Source: Neoroseomonas marina
Lineage (GTDB): Bacteria > Pseudomonadota > Alphaproteobacteria > Acetobacterales > Acetobacteraceae
Direction: 5' to 3'
DNA length: 64,000 bases
NCBI RefSeq assembly: GCF_012927745.1
Contig: NZ_JABBKX010000008.1
Coordinates: 1 to 64,000 of the forward strand
The notes below the pieces were generated by a model. It did no database searches and had not been told where the DNA came from. It saw nothing but the letters and a program-made list of their open reading frames with translations. Below, one piece after another: positions 49,708-59,725 of the stretch. Position numbers and translations under genes: made by a program. The first letter of the stretch is position 1; each line of letters starts with the position of its first letter.

Positions 49708-50493
49708 TCAGCGCGCGACGATGTCGACGATCATGCGGTGGCGCGCGAGGGCGTCGCGGACCGCTTCCATGGCGCCGCGGCTGCCGGTGGCGATGATGGC
49801 GCGGCCGGCGACCTCCGCCTGCAGGTAAAGCCGCACGCAGGTCTCGAAGTCGCAGCCGGGCAAGGTGTCGAACAATAGCGACAGGCCCAGATCGATGCTG
49901 TTCGGGTCGCCTGGCCGGAGTTCCGCGCGCCAGGGCGCCCCAGCGCCGTCGGGCAAGTAGCGGAAGACGCCCGCCCAGCCGCCCGCGACGCGATCCGCCC
50001 AGATCGCGGCGGCGATGCGCTCGATCTCGGCATCCGGAATGGCGAGCGCCGCACCGCTGCGTCCGCGCTTGGTCCAGTCGGGCCAGCTCCGGTCGGGCAG
50101 GGCGGTCGCGCCGCCGAACAGCCAGGCGCGGTTCGCCGCGCGTTCCTGCGCGTCCGCCGGCGCGTGGATCGCGTTCTCGATGGCGCAGACCTCGACGGTG
50201 CTGCGGATCTCCGCCTTCACGGCGGCGCAGCGGGCGGGCGCGTCCTCGCCGCCGAGCAGCAGCGCCTCGGACGGGCCGCTGGTCATGTAGTGGCGATAGA
50301 GCGCCGACATGACCGGATGCGCGCCGCCGCCGAACATCGGCCAGATCGCGACGACATCCTCCGGTGACAGCTGCAGCACGCGCTGCGAAGCCACTGAAAG
50401 GCCGTGCCGCGCCAGCGCCGCGTCCAGTGCCGCACGCACCGCGTCCGGGGCGGCACCGTCCGGCTTCAGCAACAGCACACCTTCCGGGGTCAT
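49708..50493 (-). CDS. Nucleoside diphosphate kinase-like domain protein
   Basis: In this 261-residue protein the first ~125 residues align with nucleoside diphosphate kinase: LLLKPDG (substrate Lys), YRHYMTSGPSEALLLGGEDA, and CAIENAIHAPADAQERA, where NxxH retains the catalytic His although the following GSD has become APAD. The remaining ~130 residues (PDAEIERIAAAIWADRVAGG, IDLGLSLLFDTLPGCDFETC) are an extra domain I do not recognise. True NDK enzymes are ~140 residues, so this is a family offshoot; catalytic activity is uncertain. It ends five bases from the nrdJ stop in convergent orientation and its stop region is followed by the hydroxylase-type gene two bases upstream in the same direction. 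Confidence 0.72.
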   Translation of the reverse strand: MTPEGVLLLKPDGAAPDAVRAALDAALARHGLSVASQRVLQLSPEDVVAIWPMFGGGAHPVMSALYRHYMTSGPSEALLLGGEDAPARCAAVKAEIRSTVEVCAIENAIHAPADAQERAANRAWLFGGATALPDRSWPDWTKRGRSGAALAIPDAEIERIAAAIWADRVAGGWAGVFRYLPDGAGAPWRAELRPGDPNSIDLGLSLLFDTLPGCDFETCVRLYLQAEVAGRAIIATGSRGAMEAVRDALARHRMIVDIVAR

Positions 50494-50494
50494 G

Positions 50495-51280
50495 TCAGTC
50501 CTTCAGCGGTTGCAGCAGCAACCGGTCGAGGCGCTGTTCGGGATCGGCGCGGAAGCCCTCGACGCCGATCACCATGCCGAGTTGTCCCTTCGCCGGTGCG
50601 GCGACATAGGTGCCGAAGATCCGGTCCCAGCAGGACAGGCAGAAGCCGAAATCGCTGTCCATCTCCGCGCGGATCTCGGAATGGTGGACGCGATGCATGT
50701 CGGGCGTGACCAGCACAAGGCGCAGCGGCCGGTCCAGCCAGGCGGGCACAGCGAGGTTCGCGTGGTTGAACAGCGAGGTCGCGTTCAGCAGCACCTCGAA
50801 CACCAGCACCGCCTCGGCCGGCGCGCCGAGGGCCATCACCGCCGCCGCCTTGATGGCGAGGGAGAGCAGGATCTCGACCGGATGGAAGCGCAGGCCGGAG
50901 GAGGCATCGAGCTCAGGATCCGCGTGATGCACGCGGTGCAGCCGCCACAGCGCCGGCACGGCATGGAAAACGCGGTGCTGAAAGTAGATCAGCAGGTCGA
51001 GCAGCACGACCGACACAGGCCCCGCCACCCAGCCCGGCACGCCGAGCCAGCGAAAGAGCCCGATCCCTTGGGCCTCGGCCCAGAGCGCGACGCCGACGGC
51101 CCCCGCCGGCGCGACCACGCGCAGCAGCACCGAGGCGACCGCCACCAGCCCGAGGTTGGACGGCCAGCGCCGCCAGGCGAGCCGCTGCGGCCGGCGTGGG
51201 AAGGCGTGCTCCAGCACGGCCATCGCCGTCAGCACGCCGAGGAAGGCGCCAAGCCGGATGAGAGGTTCCTGCGCGAGCAT
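50495..51280 (-). CDS. Fatty acid hydroxylase / sterol desaturase superfamily membrane protein
   Basis: The 261-residue product is a polytopic di-iron enzyme. The His clusters of the superfamily are present: HRVFH (about residue 112), HRVHHAD, and late HRVHHSE, set among helices such as LGVLTAMAVLEHAF and VSVVLLDLLIYF. Members hydroxylate or desaturate lipid chains, sterols or hopanoids; the exact substrate is open. ATG 51280 is used since the helical start MLAQEPLIRLGAFLG begins there; the frame upstream is opposite the hupE gene. Its stop is two bases from the start of the NDK-like gene downstream, so the two are probably co-transcribed. Confidence 0.88.
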   Translation of the reverse strand: MLAQEPLIRLGAFLGVLTAMAVLEHAFPRRPQRLAWRRWPSNLGLVAVASVLLRVVAPAGAVGVALWAEAQGIGLFRWLGVPGWVAGPVSVVLLDLLIYFQHRVFHAVPALWRLHRVHHADPELDASSGLRFHPVEILLSLAIKAAAVMALGAPAEAVLVFEVLLNATSLFNHANLAVPAWLDRPLRLVLVTPDMHRVHHSEIRAEMDSDFGFCLSCWDRIFGTYVAAPAKGQLGMVIGVEGFRADPEQRLDRLLLQPLKD

Positions 51281-51362
51281 CGGCCGCAGATGTAGCGCGA
51301 TCGGCCACCCCTTGCAGGGGCCGCCCGCAGGGGCGAGCATCGCGGGAAGAAGGAGACCTCTC

Positions 51363-51962
51363 ATGAAGCGCCTCGTTGCCCTGCTCGCGCTCGCGCCCCT
51401 GCCGGCTTTCGCGCACCACCCGATGGGCGGGACGACGCCTGCGACGCTGTGGGAGGGCTTCGCCTCCGGCATCGGGCATCCGGTGATCGGGCTCGACCAT
51501 CTCGCCTTCCTGCTGGCAGCCGGCGTGCTGGCCGCGACCGTGCCGACCCGGCGCGGCATGCTGGCGATCCTTGCCTTCGTGGCGGGCGGATTCGCGGGCA
51601 GCCTGGCGCATGTCGCGGGCATCGGCTTCGGACCCGTGGAAGCCCTGGTCGCGCTGACCGTGGTGCTGGCGGGCCTCGCGCTGCTGCGCGGCGTGACCGG
51701 CGCGCTGCTGCCGGCGGCCTTTGCCGTCGCCGGCCTGGTGCACGGTCACGCATTCGCCGAGGCGATCATCGGCGCCGAGGCGACGCCCCTCGTGGCCTAC
51801 CTCGCCGCGCTGGCGCTGATGCAGGTGGGCATCGGCGTCGTGGCGATGCTGGTCGCGCGGCGGATCGCGGCGGCGGGCCACACCGCGCAGATGCAGACGG
51901 CGGCGGGGCTCGCCGGGATCGCGATCGGCGCGGTGTTCCTCGGCGTCTCGATGGTCGGCTGA
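51363..51962 (+). CDS. HupE/UreJ-family metal permease
   Basis: The 199-residue membrane protein has a signal-like first helix (MKRLVALLALAPLPAFAHHP), the family motif HPVIGLDHLAFLLAAG (HPxxGxDH), and five further helices, with VHGHAFAE in the middle. HupE/UreJ proteins import nickel or cobalt. Its nearness to a cobalamin-dependent reductase is interesting but not proof of cobalt; they are on the same strand 1.7 kb apart with other genes between. ATG 51363 follows AGAAGGAGA. It converges on the MFS gene with three bases between stops. Confidence 0.88.
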   Translation: MKRLVALLALAPLPAFAHHPMGGTTPATLWEGFASGIGHPVIGLDHLAFLLAAGVLAATVPTRRGMLAILAFVAGGFAGSLAHVAGIGFGPVEALVALTVVLAGLALLRGVTGALLPAAFAVAGLVHGHAFAEAIIGAEATPLVAYLAALALMQVGIGVVAMLVARRIAAAGHTAQMQTAAGLAGIAIGAVFLGVSMVG

Positions 51963-51965
51963 GGG

Positions 51966-53171
51966 TCAGCCCGCCCGCCCGAGGCGCCGCACCACGACGA
52001 AGCCGGCAAGGGTGATCACCGCGACATGGCCGAAGGCGAGGCCCCAGGCGAGGGGCCCGTCGCCGCCGGCCAGGTCCAGCACCACGCCGCAGATCAGCGG
52101 GCCGGCGAAGCCGCCGGCATAGCCCGCCATGGAATGCAGCCCCATGGTCGCGCCGCGCAGCGCGGGGTCCGCCGCCTGCACCGTGCCCGCGGTCAGCGCC
52201 GAGCTGTCGAGGTAGATCATCGCATTCCACAGCAGCACGCAGGCGAGGGCGAGCAGCGGCGCTCCGCCCGCGGTGAAGCCCGTCACGGCGGACAGCGCCG
52301 CACCGCCCAGCATCGCGACGCCGACGATGCGCGCCCGGCCGAAGCGGACCGAGGCCTCGTTGCCGAAGATCGAGATGACGTTGCCGACCAGGCCGGCGGC
52401 GGTGAACAGCACCGTCGGCGCCGGCAGCCATGCGGGCGCGGCCTGGATGGCGAAGGAGGCCGCGAGGAAGGTCACCGCCCAGGCCCGCAACACCGCGAGT
52501 TCCAGCGTATGGACCGTGTAGCCCGCGATCCAGGCGAGCGCGCGCCGGTTGCGCAGCACCGGACGGAAGTCGAGCAGCGCCCCGCCGCCCGTGCGCCGCG
52601 GCGGAAGCGTATCCGGCAGGATCGCCAGCGCGATGACGAAGGCGCCCGTGGCGCAGAGGCCGCCGAACAGGAACGCGGCCTCCGGCCCCGCCAGCCCGTC
52701 GAGGATGCCTGCGAGCAGGAAGGAGAAGGACCCCGCGAAGCCGACCCCGGCCGCATGCCAGGAGACGGCGCGCGTCTGCGCCGTGCCCGTCAGCGGATCG
52801 GCGATCGCCTTGAGCCCCGGCATGTAGGCCCCGGCCCAGCCGATGCCTGCCAGCGCCCGGAAGGCGAGCCCGCTCCAGAAGCCGTCCGCGAGCAGTGCGA
52901 AGCCGAGATGCGCGAGCGCCGTCGCGCCCGTGCCGACCAGGTAGATCCGCCGCGACGGCACGCGGTCGGTCAGCGCCAGCAGCACCGGCACGGCCGGGAC
53001 ATAGGCCGCGAAGAAAACGCCGATCAGCCAGCCAGCCTCGGTGCCCGACAGCGCCCAGCGATCCATGTAGGTCGGCAGCAGCGCGGGCAGGGTGAAGGCG
53101 CCGATCTGCGTCAGCACCTGCGCGGCCACCATGGCGGCGACGAAGCGGGAAGTGCCGGGACTGAGCGCCAT
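51966..53171 (-). CDS. MFS transporter
   Basis: A 401-residue carrier with 12 predicted helices and MFS loops: TDRVPSRRIYLVG after helix 2 (the RxxxR-type A motif), AGIGWAGAYMPGLKAIADP, and a central hydrophilic loop PDTLPPRRTGGGALLDFRPVLRN. No substrate is indicated. ATG 53171 is chosen because the signal-less start MALSPGTSRFVAAMV leads straight into helix 1; further upstream codons have no resemblance. It is divergent from the MaoC gene with 95 bases between starts. Confidence 0.88.
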   Translation of the reverse strand: MALSPGTSRFVAAMVAAQVLTQIGAFTLPALLPTYMDRWALSGTEAGWLIGVFFAAYVPAVPVLLALTDRVPSRRIYLVGTGATALAHLGFALLADGFWSGLAFRALAGIGWAGAYMPGLKAIADPLTGTAQTRAVSWHAAGVGFAGSFSFLLAGILDGLAGPEAAFLFGGLCATGAFVIALAILPDTLPPRRTGGGALLDFRPVLRNRRALAWIAGYTVHTLELAVLRAWAVTFLAASFAIQAAPAWLPAPTVLFTAAGLVGNVISIFGNEASVRFGRARIVGVAMLGGAALSAVTGFTAGGAPLLALACVLLWNAMIYLDSSALTAGTVQAADPALRGATMGLHSMAGYAGGFAGPLICGVVLDLAGGDGPLAWGLAFGHVAVITLAGFVVVRRLGRAG

Positions 53172-53266
53172 GGCGCAACCGTAGGGCGACCCCGCCTCTC
53201 CCGGAAGCGGGGTTGATCGGGGCGGCCCGCCGCCCGACACTCCGCGCCCCAATCCAGGAGGTACGC

Positions 53267-53725
53267 ATGCGCGTGGTGGAGACGCCGGAGGCGCTGAAGG
53301 CGCTGATCGGCCAGGAACTCGGCGTCGGCGAGTGGCTCGAGGTGACCCAGGAGATGATCGACCGCTTCGCCGAGGTCACCGGCGACCACCAGTGGATCCA
53401 TGTCGATGTCGAGCGCGCGAAGAAGGAGATGCCCGGCGGCAAGACCATCGCGCATGGCTATCTGCTGCTGTCGCTGCTGCCCAAGCTCGGCGGCGGCGTC
53501 TACAAGGTGTCCTGGCCGTCGCGCACGCTGAACTACGGGTCGGACAAGGTGCGCATCATCAACCCGGTGCAGGCCGGCGACCGCGTGCGGCTGCGCCAGG
53601 CCCTGGTCGGCGTCGATGACGGTGCCAACGGCACGCACCGCATCGTGGTGCGCCAGACCATGGAGATCGAGGGCAAGGACAAGCCCGCCCTGATCGCCGA
53701 CACCATCCGCATGACCTTCCCCTGA
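53267..53725 (+). CDS. MaoC-family (R)-specific enoyl-CoA hydratase
   Basis: This 152-residue hot-dog-fold protein carries the MaoC hydratase motif [18 protein letters not shown], where Asp and His of GDHxxIHxD are catalytic, followed by [15 protein letters not shown] (substrate-binding helix). It hydrates trans-2-enoyl-CoA to (R)-3-hydroxyacyl-CoA, often feeding polyhydroxyalkanoate synthesis. ATG 53267 follows CCAGGAGG. It leads a three-gene operon with a UPF0173 hydrolase and an enoyl-CoA hydratase, 19 bases from the next gene. Confidence 0.9.
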   Translation: MRVVETPEALKALIGQELGVGEWLEVTQEMIDRFAEVTGDHQWIHVDVERAKKEMPGGKTIAHGYLLLSLLPKLGGGVYKVSWPSRTLNYGSDKVRIINPVQAGDRVRLRQALVGVDDGANGTHRIVVRQTMEIEGKDKPALIADTIRMTFP

Positions 53726-53744
53726 GCGAAGGAGACCAACGACG

Positions 53745-54455
53745 ATGAAGATCACCTGGTTCGGCCATTCCGCCTTCCGGCTGGAATTCGGCTCCTCGGT
53801 CGTGATGATCGACCCGTTCCTGACCGGCAATCCGACCTTCGGCGGCGATGCCGAGAAGGCGAGTGCCGGCGCGACGCATGTGCTGCTGACGCACGGGCAT
53901 GGCGACCACATCGGCGACACGGTGGCGATCTGCAAGCGCACCGGCGCGAAGCTCGTCACCAACTACGACCTCGCGATGTATCTCGCGCGGCAGGGTGTCG
54001 AGAAGCTCGACCCGATGAACACGGGCGGCACCACGGACCAGGGCGAGTTCTCGGTCTCGCTGACCATCGCCTTCCATTCCTCGTCCGAGATCGACGCGAA
54101 TGGCGTGTCGCAGTGCCTCGGCCTGCCGAACGGCATCGTGGTGACGCCCAAGGACACCGCGGAACCGGTCGTCTACCACATGGGCGACACCGACGTGTTC
54201 TCGGACATGGCGCTGATCGACGAGCTGTATCGCCCCGCCGTCGCGATGGTGCCGGTCGGCGACCGCTTCACCATGGGCCCGCGCAGCGCGGCGCTGGCGC
54301 TGAAGCGCTTCCTGCCGAGCGTGCGCACCGCCATCCCCTGCCATTACGCGACCTTCGGCCTGCTGCTGCCGGATGCCTCGGGCTTCGTGGCGGCGATGGA
54401 CGGCGCCAATGCGCGCGTCCTGGTGCCCGAGAAGGGCGTGGCCTTCACGCCGTGA
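53745..54455 (+). CDS. UPF0173 metal-dependent hydrolase
   Basis: The 236-residue metallo-beta-lactamase-fold protein shows [14 protein letters not shown] at the start and [16 protein letters not shown] (HxHxDH) for the metal pair, then [15 protein letters not shown] and [13 protein letters not shown] (further His ligands), all typical of the UPF0173 (YtkL) family, whose substrate is not established. Ribosome site GAAGGAG. Its stop overlaps the GTG start of the enoyl-CoA hydratase gene, which ties it to acyl-CoA metabolism; hydrolysis of a thioester or lactone is a guess. Confidence 0.9.
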   Translation: MKITWFGHSAFRLEFGSSVVMIDPFLTGNPTFGGDAEKASAGATHVLLTHGHGDHIGDTVAICKRTGAKLVTNYDLAMYLARQGVEKLDPMNTGGTTDQGEFSVSLTIAFHSSSEIDANGVSQCLGLPNGIVVTPKDTAEPVVYHMGDTDVFSDMALIDELYRPAVAMVPVGDRFTMGPRSAALALKRFLPSVRTAIPCHYATFGLLLPDASGFVAAMDGANARVLVPEKGVAFTP

Positions 54456-55243
54456 GCGCACTGCCAGGGCTCGAGGACCTTTCGGTCCTCCGCGTCGAGG
54501 TCGCCGAGGGCGTCGCGACGGTCACCATCGACCGCCCGCCGGTCAATGCGCAGAACGGCGTGTTCCGCGACGAGATCACGCGCGTCTTCGACGTGCTGCA
54601 CGAATCCGAGGAGGTGCGCGCCATCGTCCTGACCGGGGCGGGCAAGACGTTCTCGGCCGGGGCGGATCTGCGCGACCGGCCGGATGCGGCGAAGCGCGGC
54701 GCCTTTCCGCGCCACAGCCGCGGCGTGCGCGCGGGCTTCGACTGCGTGATGGAATGCGGCAAGCCGGTGATCGCCGCGGTGAACGGGGCGGCGATCGGCG
54801 CGGGCTGCGTGCTGGCGCTGGTCTGCGACATCATCCTGGTCGCCGAGGATGCCTTCATGTCCATGACGGAGGTGGAGGTCGGCCTCGCCGGCGGGGTGCA
54901 GCACGTGCTGCGGCATTTCGGCCAGTCGGATGCGCGGATGTTCCTCTACACCGCGCGGCGGCTGTCGGGCGTCGAGCTGCACCGGATGCGCGTTGCCTCT
55001 GGCTGCTATCCGAAGGCGGAACTTCTGGCGGTGGCGCAGGCCATGGCGAAGGACATCGCGGGCAAGGCGCCGCTCGCCGTCGCCGCGATGAAGCGGGCCT
55101 TCACGCTGTGCGAGTACATGCCGCTGCACGAGGGCTACCGCTTCGAGCAGACGCAGACAGCCGCACTCGCGAAGACCGAGGACACGAAGGAGGCGCTGGC
55201 CGCCTTCGCGGAGAAGCGCAAGCCGGTCTTCCGGGGGCGCTGA
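54452..55243 (+). CDS. Enoyl-CoA hydratase/isomerase family protein
   Basis: The 263-residue crotonase-fold protein has [36 protein letters not shown] (first oxyanion-hole segment), [19 protein letters not shown] (second oxyanion Gly), and [18 protein letters not shown]. At the position of one catalytic Glu of crotonase the sequence reads [10 protein letters not shown], with Glu retained. Start is GTG 54452, overlapping the previous stop (GTGA), with the Met-less [18 protein letters not shown]-terminus. The last 143 bases are overlapped on the other strand by the reading frame of the serine hydrolase. Confidence 0.9.
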   Translation: MSALPGLEDLSVLRVEVAEGVATVTIDRPPVNAQNGVFRDEITRVFDVLHESEEVRAIVLTGAGKTFSAGADLRDRPDAAKRGAFPRHSRGVRAGFDCVMECGKPVIAAVNGAAIGAGCVLALVCDIILVAEDAFMSMTEVEVGLAGGVQHVLRHFGQSDARMFLYTARRLSGVELHRMRVASGCYPKAELLAVAQAMAKDIAGKAPLAVAAMKRAFTLCEYMPLHEGYRFEQTQTAALAKTEDTKEALAAFAEKRKPVFRGR

Positions 55244-56837
55244 CGTCGCGGTTCAGCCGCGGCGCGAAGACCAGCCCGCGCGCCCGCGCGCCGTTCGCCT
55301 CGATGCTGCCATCGGGGCGGCGGCGCAATTCGGCCCAGGTGTCGGCGAGCGCACCGGGGATGTGCAGGCGGAATCGCTCCGGCGCGATGGCCTCGAGCCG
55401 CCAGGGGCCGGCCACGGCGTGGGGGCCGCGCACGATGACCTGGTGCGCAGCATCGATCTCCCACTCGGTATCGAGCTCGGCGCAGGCGTAGCGTCCGGGC
55501 AGGTCCCCGGGCAGGGCGACCGCATCGGGCGCGCGGCGATACAGGCGCCGCACGCCGGCGTCCTCCTCGACTTCGAGGCCGTCCGCGACCTGGCGCAGCG
55601 TGAAACAGAAGACGCCGCGCCGCGCCGTCAGCGCGCCATCGGCGAGCGGCGCCAGCGCGAAGGGCACGCCGTGGCTGCGGACCTCCGGCACGCCGTCGGG
55701 GCGCAGTGTAAGGTCGAAAGAGGCCGTGTCGTCCTCCGCGATCCAGCGGCCGGTCATCGCTTCCAGTGCGTGGCGCGGCGGCAGCGGCGGTTCGGGCGCG
55801 AGGCGCGGTGTGCCGGCCAGTGCCGCATCGAGCGCCTGAAGCGCGATTGCCCCGGGATCGGCGCCGCCATGGTTGGTGATGACGATGACGGCGATCCGTT
55901 CGGCCGGCGCGCGCAGAAAGGCTGTCCTGTAGCCGGGCCAGAGGCCGCCATGGCCGATGGTAACAACGCCGCGATGCTCTGCCGCCTCGAGCCCGCGGGC
56001 ATAGAGGTTCAGCGCGCCGTTCGTGAACGGCATGCGATGCTGCAGCGCGGCGACCAGGGCCGGTCCGCCGACGCGCCCCGTCTCGTAGTTCCGCGCCCAT
56101 AGGGCGAGGTCCTCGACGCAGGAGACGAGGCCGCCCTCGCCGCCGAGGGCGAAGCCATGCGCGGCGCGCGCGTAGCCGCCCGCGGCCGGCAGGTAGCCGG
56201 TGGCGAGGCCCGGCACCACCTCGGTCGTGCGTGGCGTCAGCCGCGTCCGCGTCATGCCGAGGGGCGCGAAGATGCGCTTCTCGAGGAAGGCGCCGAGTGG
56301 CATGCCGGCGGCGCGCTCGACCGCGAGGCCGAGCAGGAAAAACGCTGCGTTGCTGTAGAGGAAACGGCTGCCCGGCGCGAAGTTCAGCGACCGTTGGCGG
56401 CAGATCGCGGCGAGCAGACCGGCCTCGCTGCACGGCATGGCGAGGTCGAGCCCGCCGAAGCGCAGCAGTTCCAGCATGTCGCGGATGCCGGAGGTGTTGC
56501 GCATCAGGTGATCGAGCGTGATGCGCGCGCCGAGATCCGGCAATTCGGGGATCAGCGCCGCGACGTCGTCCTCGGGCGAGAGCACGCCGTCCTCGGCGAG
56601 CAGCAGCGTCGCCGCGCAGGTGAACTGCTTCGTCACGGAGGCGATGCGGAAGGTCGTCGTGGCGTTGATCGGCACGCCATGCTCGATGTTCGCGAGCCCC
56701 GCGCTGCGATGCAGCACGAGCGCGCCGTCGCGCAGGATCCCGATGGTGCAGCCAGGCGATCCGGGGATTCCGAAGGGCGCGAGCAGCGCCTCCACCCGGC
56801 GTTCGAGGGCGAGGGCATCAAGGTCGCGCGCTGTCAT
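55101..56837 (-). CDS. Serine beta-lactamase-fold hydrolase, with probable C-terminal read-on
   Basis: A 578-residue class C beta-lactamase / D-aminopeptidase-type protein without signal peptide. Catalytic motifs: ASVTKQFT (SxxK), YSNAAFFLLG (YxN) and HGGLWPG (HxG). The penicillin-binding fold ends near residue 345, followed by beta-rich, lipocalin-like C-terminal domains (GRWIAEDDTASFDLTLRPDG; RYACAELDTEWEID) as in D-stereospecific aminopeptidases. The normal family end seems to be near GLVFAPR at ~55260; the frame continues for ~50 Arg/Pro/Ser-rich residues antisense to the hydratase gene. One base of shift would meet a TGA at 55253-55255, so a late frameshift is likely. ATG 56837 has AAGGGCAGG upstream. 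Confidence 0.82.
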   Translation of the reverse strand: MTARDLDALALERRVEALLAPFGIPGSPGCTIGILRDGALVLHRSAGLANIEHGVPINATTTFRIASVTKQFTCAATLLLAEDGVLSPEDDVAALIPELPDLGARITLDHLMRNTSGIRDMLELLRFGGLDLAMPCSEAGLLAAICRQRSLNFAPGSRFLYSNAAFFLLGLAVERAAGMPLGAFLEKRIFAPLGMTRTRLTPRTTEVVPGLATGYLPAAGGYARAAHGFALGGEGGLVSCVEDLALWARNYETGRVGGPALVAALQHRMPFTNGALNLYARGLEAAEHRGVVTIGHGGLWPGYRTAFLRAPAERIAVIVITNHGGADPGAIALQALDAALAGTPRLAPEPPLPPRHALEAMTGRWIAEDDTASFDLTLRPDGVPEVRSHGVPFALAPLADGALTARRGVFCFTLRQVADGLEVEEDAGVRRLYRRAPDAVALPGDLPGRYACAELDTEWEIDAAHQVIVRGPHAVAGPWRLEAIAPERFRLHIPGALADTWAELRRRPDGSIEANGARARGLVFAPRLNRDVSAPGRPACASPRRRPAPPSCPRSSRVRLSASARSGSPRAAACTRTA

Positions 56838-56960
56838 GTTAAGCAGCCTGCCCTTCGCAAAGGCATGACACAAGCAGGGGGTTGCCGTCCCAGTCATGCG
56901 GTGTCTAGGCTGCCATAGCAGCCGGGCCCCTGAGAGCGCCGGCCATGAGGAAACGACGGA

Positions 56961-58589
56961 ATGAAGCTGGGTGCGGCGATCGCCGAGATCATGAAGCGTG
57001 AGGGCATCGAGATCCTCACGGGCTACCCGGTGAATCACCTGATCGAGCACGCGGCGGCGATCGACATCCGTCCGATCATGGTGCGCCAGGAGCGTATCGG
57101 GCTGCACATGGCCGACGCGATCAGCCGCGTCACCTCCGGCCGCACCATCGGCGCGTTCTGCATGCAGCACGGCCCGGGATCCGAGAACGCCTACGGCGGC
57201 GTCGCGCAGTGCTATGGCGAGAGCATCCCGGTCCTGGTGCTGCCGATGGGCTATGCGCGGCGCCTCGCGCATGTCGACCCGAACTTCAATTCGTCGATCC
57301 AGATGCGCGGCATCACCAAATCCGCAGAGCCGATCACCTCGGCCGCCGAGTTGCCGAACATCCTGCGTCGCGCCTTCACCCGGCTCAGGAACGGCCGCGG
57401 CGGTCCCGTGCTGGTCGAGATCCCGACCGACATGTGGAACGAGGAGGTTCCTGAGCCGCTGAACTACACGCCGGTCATCGCGACGCGCTACGGGCCTGAT
57501 CCGGCGGACGTGGCGCGTGCGGCCGAGGCCCTGGCGGCGGCGAAGCGGCCCGTCATCTACGCCGGCACCGGCGTGCATTGGGCGCGGGCCTGGCCGCAGC
57601 TGCGGCGGCTGGCGGAGCTGCTGGCGGCGCCGGTGACGACGAGCCTCGGCGGCAAGTCCGCCTTCCCCGAGGATCATCCGCTCGCGCTTGGGTCCGGCGG
57701 ACTCGCCATCCCGAAGCCGGTGCGGCATTTCCTCGACAATGCCGACCTGATCCTCGGCATCGGCTGTTCGTTCACGGAGACGAATTTCGGCGTGAAGATG
57801 CCGGCGGGGAAGAAGATCATCCACGCCACGCTGGACCCCGACCATCTGAACAAGGATGTCGCCTGCGATATCGGCCTGGTGGGCGATGCGGCCCTGACGC
57901 TCGATGCGCTGATCGCGGAACTCGAGGGCCGCGTGAAGGAAGCGCGCGACGCCGGCCCGGTGGCGAAGGAGATCCAGGGACATCGCGCCGAATGGCTTGC
58001 CGCCTGGGCGGCCAAGACCGACAGCGATGCGGAGCCGCTGAATCCCTATCGCGTGCTGCGCGACCTGTGGCGCACGGTCGATGTCGACAACACCATCATC
58101 ACCCATGATGCGGGGTCGCCGCGCGACCAGCTCTCGCCCTTCTGGGTGGCGCGCACGCCGCTGTCCTATCTCGGTTGGGGCAAGACGACGCAGCTCGGCT
58201 ATGGGCTTGGCCTTGCGATGGGGGCGAAGCTCGCCGCGCCGGACAAGCTGTGCATCAACGTCTGGGGCGATGCGGCGATCGGCTTCACCGGCATGGATTT
58301 CGAGACGGCGGTGCGCGAGCGCATCCCGATCCTGTCCATCCTGCTCAACAACTTTTCCATGGCGATCGAGCTGAAGGTGATGCCCGTCAGCACGGAGAAG
58401 TATCGCTCGACCGACATTTCCGGCGATTATGCCGCGATGGCCCGCGCCTTCGGGGGCTATGGCGAACGCGTGACGAAGGTCGCGGACATCGTGCCTGCGA
58501 TCCGGCGCGGCATCGAGCAGACGAAGAACGGGACTCCGGCGCTGCTGGAGTTCATCACGTCGAAGGAAACCGCCGTGTCCCGTCTGTAG
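56961..58589 (+). CDS. Thiamine-diphosphate-dependent enzyme, acetolactate-synthase-like
   Basis: The 542-residue enzyme has the three-domain layout of the ThDP superfamily: PYR domain with the activating Glu in VRQERIGLHMADAI (about residue 44), central domain (AAAKRPVIYAGTGVHWARA...LGGKSAFPEDHPLALG), and PP domain with NVWGDAAIGFTGMDFETAV...LLNN, the GDx(~26)N cofactor site. The likely reaction is cleavage or condensation of a 2-keto acid; I cannot name the substrate. ATG 56961 follows GAGGAAAC. It heads an operon with a sugar-type ABC transporter and a 2-hydroxyacid dehydrogenase, so it probably acts on the imported compound. It is not next to an ilvN gene, which argues against isoleucine/valine synthesis. 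Confidence 0.87.
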   Translation: MKLGAAIAEIMKREGIEILTGYPVNHLIEHAAAIDIRPIMVRQERIGLHMADAISRVTSGRTIGAFCMQHGPGSENAYGGVAQCYGESIPVLVLPMGYARRLAHVDPNFNSSIQMRGITKSAEPITSAAELPNILRRAFTRLRNGRGGPVLVEIPTDMWNEEVPEPLNYTPVIATRYGPDPADVARAAEALAAAKRPVIYAGTGVHWARAWPQLRRLAELLAAPVTTSLGGKSAFPEDHPLALGSGGLAIPKPVRHFLDNADLILGIGCSFTETNFGVKMPAGKKIIHATLDPDHLNKDVACDIGLVGDAALTLDALIAELEGRVKEARDAGPVAKEIQGHRAEWLAAWAAKTDSDAEPLNPYRVLRDLWRTVDVDNTIITHDAGSPRDQLSPFWVARTPLSYLGWGKTTQLGYGLGLAMGAKLAAPDKLCINVWGDAAIGFTGMDFETAVRERIPILSILLNNFSMAIELKVMPVSTEKYRSTDISGDYAAMARAFGGYGERVTKVADIVPAIRRGIEQTKNGTPALLEFITSKETAVSRL

Positions 58590-58608
58590 GTCAAGGACGC
58601 GGCCACGA

Positions 58609-58625
58609 GGCGGGGGGAACCCGCC
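58609..58625 (+). promoter_or_regulatory. Small intercistronic hairpin
   Basis: Six-base-pair stem GGCGGG / CCCGCC with a GGGAA loop lies between the ThDP enzyme and ABC ATPase genes, 22 bases before the latter's start. It may tune translation or mRNA decay; no T-run follows. Confidence 0.35.
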
Positions 58626-58646
58626 CGGGACACCCAGGGAGGCTGA

Positions 58647-59693
<1,047 letters not shown>

Positions 59694-59725
59694 AGTTGGG
59701 GCAACACCGACCAGGGAGAGGAAAC

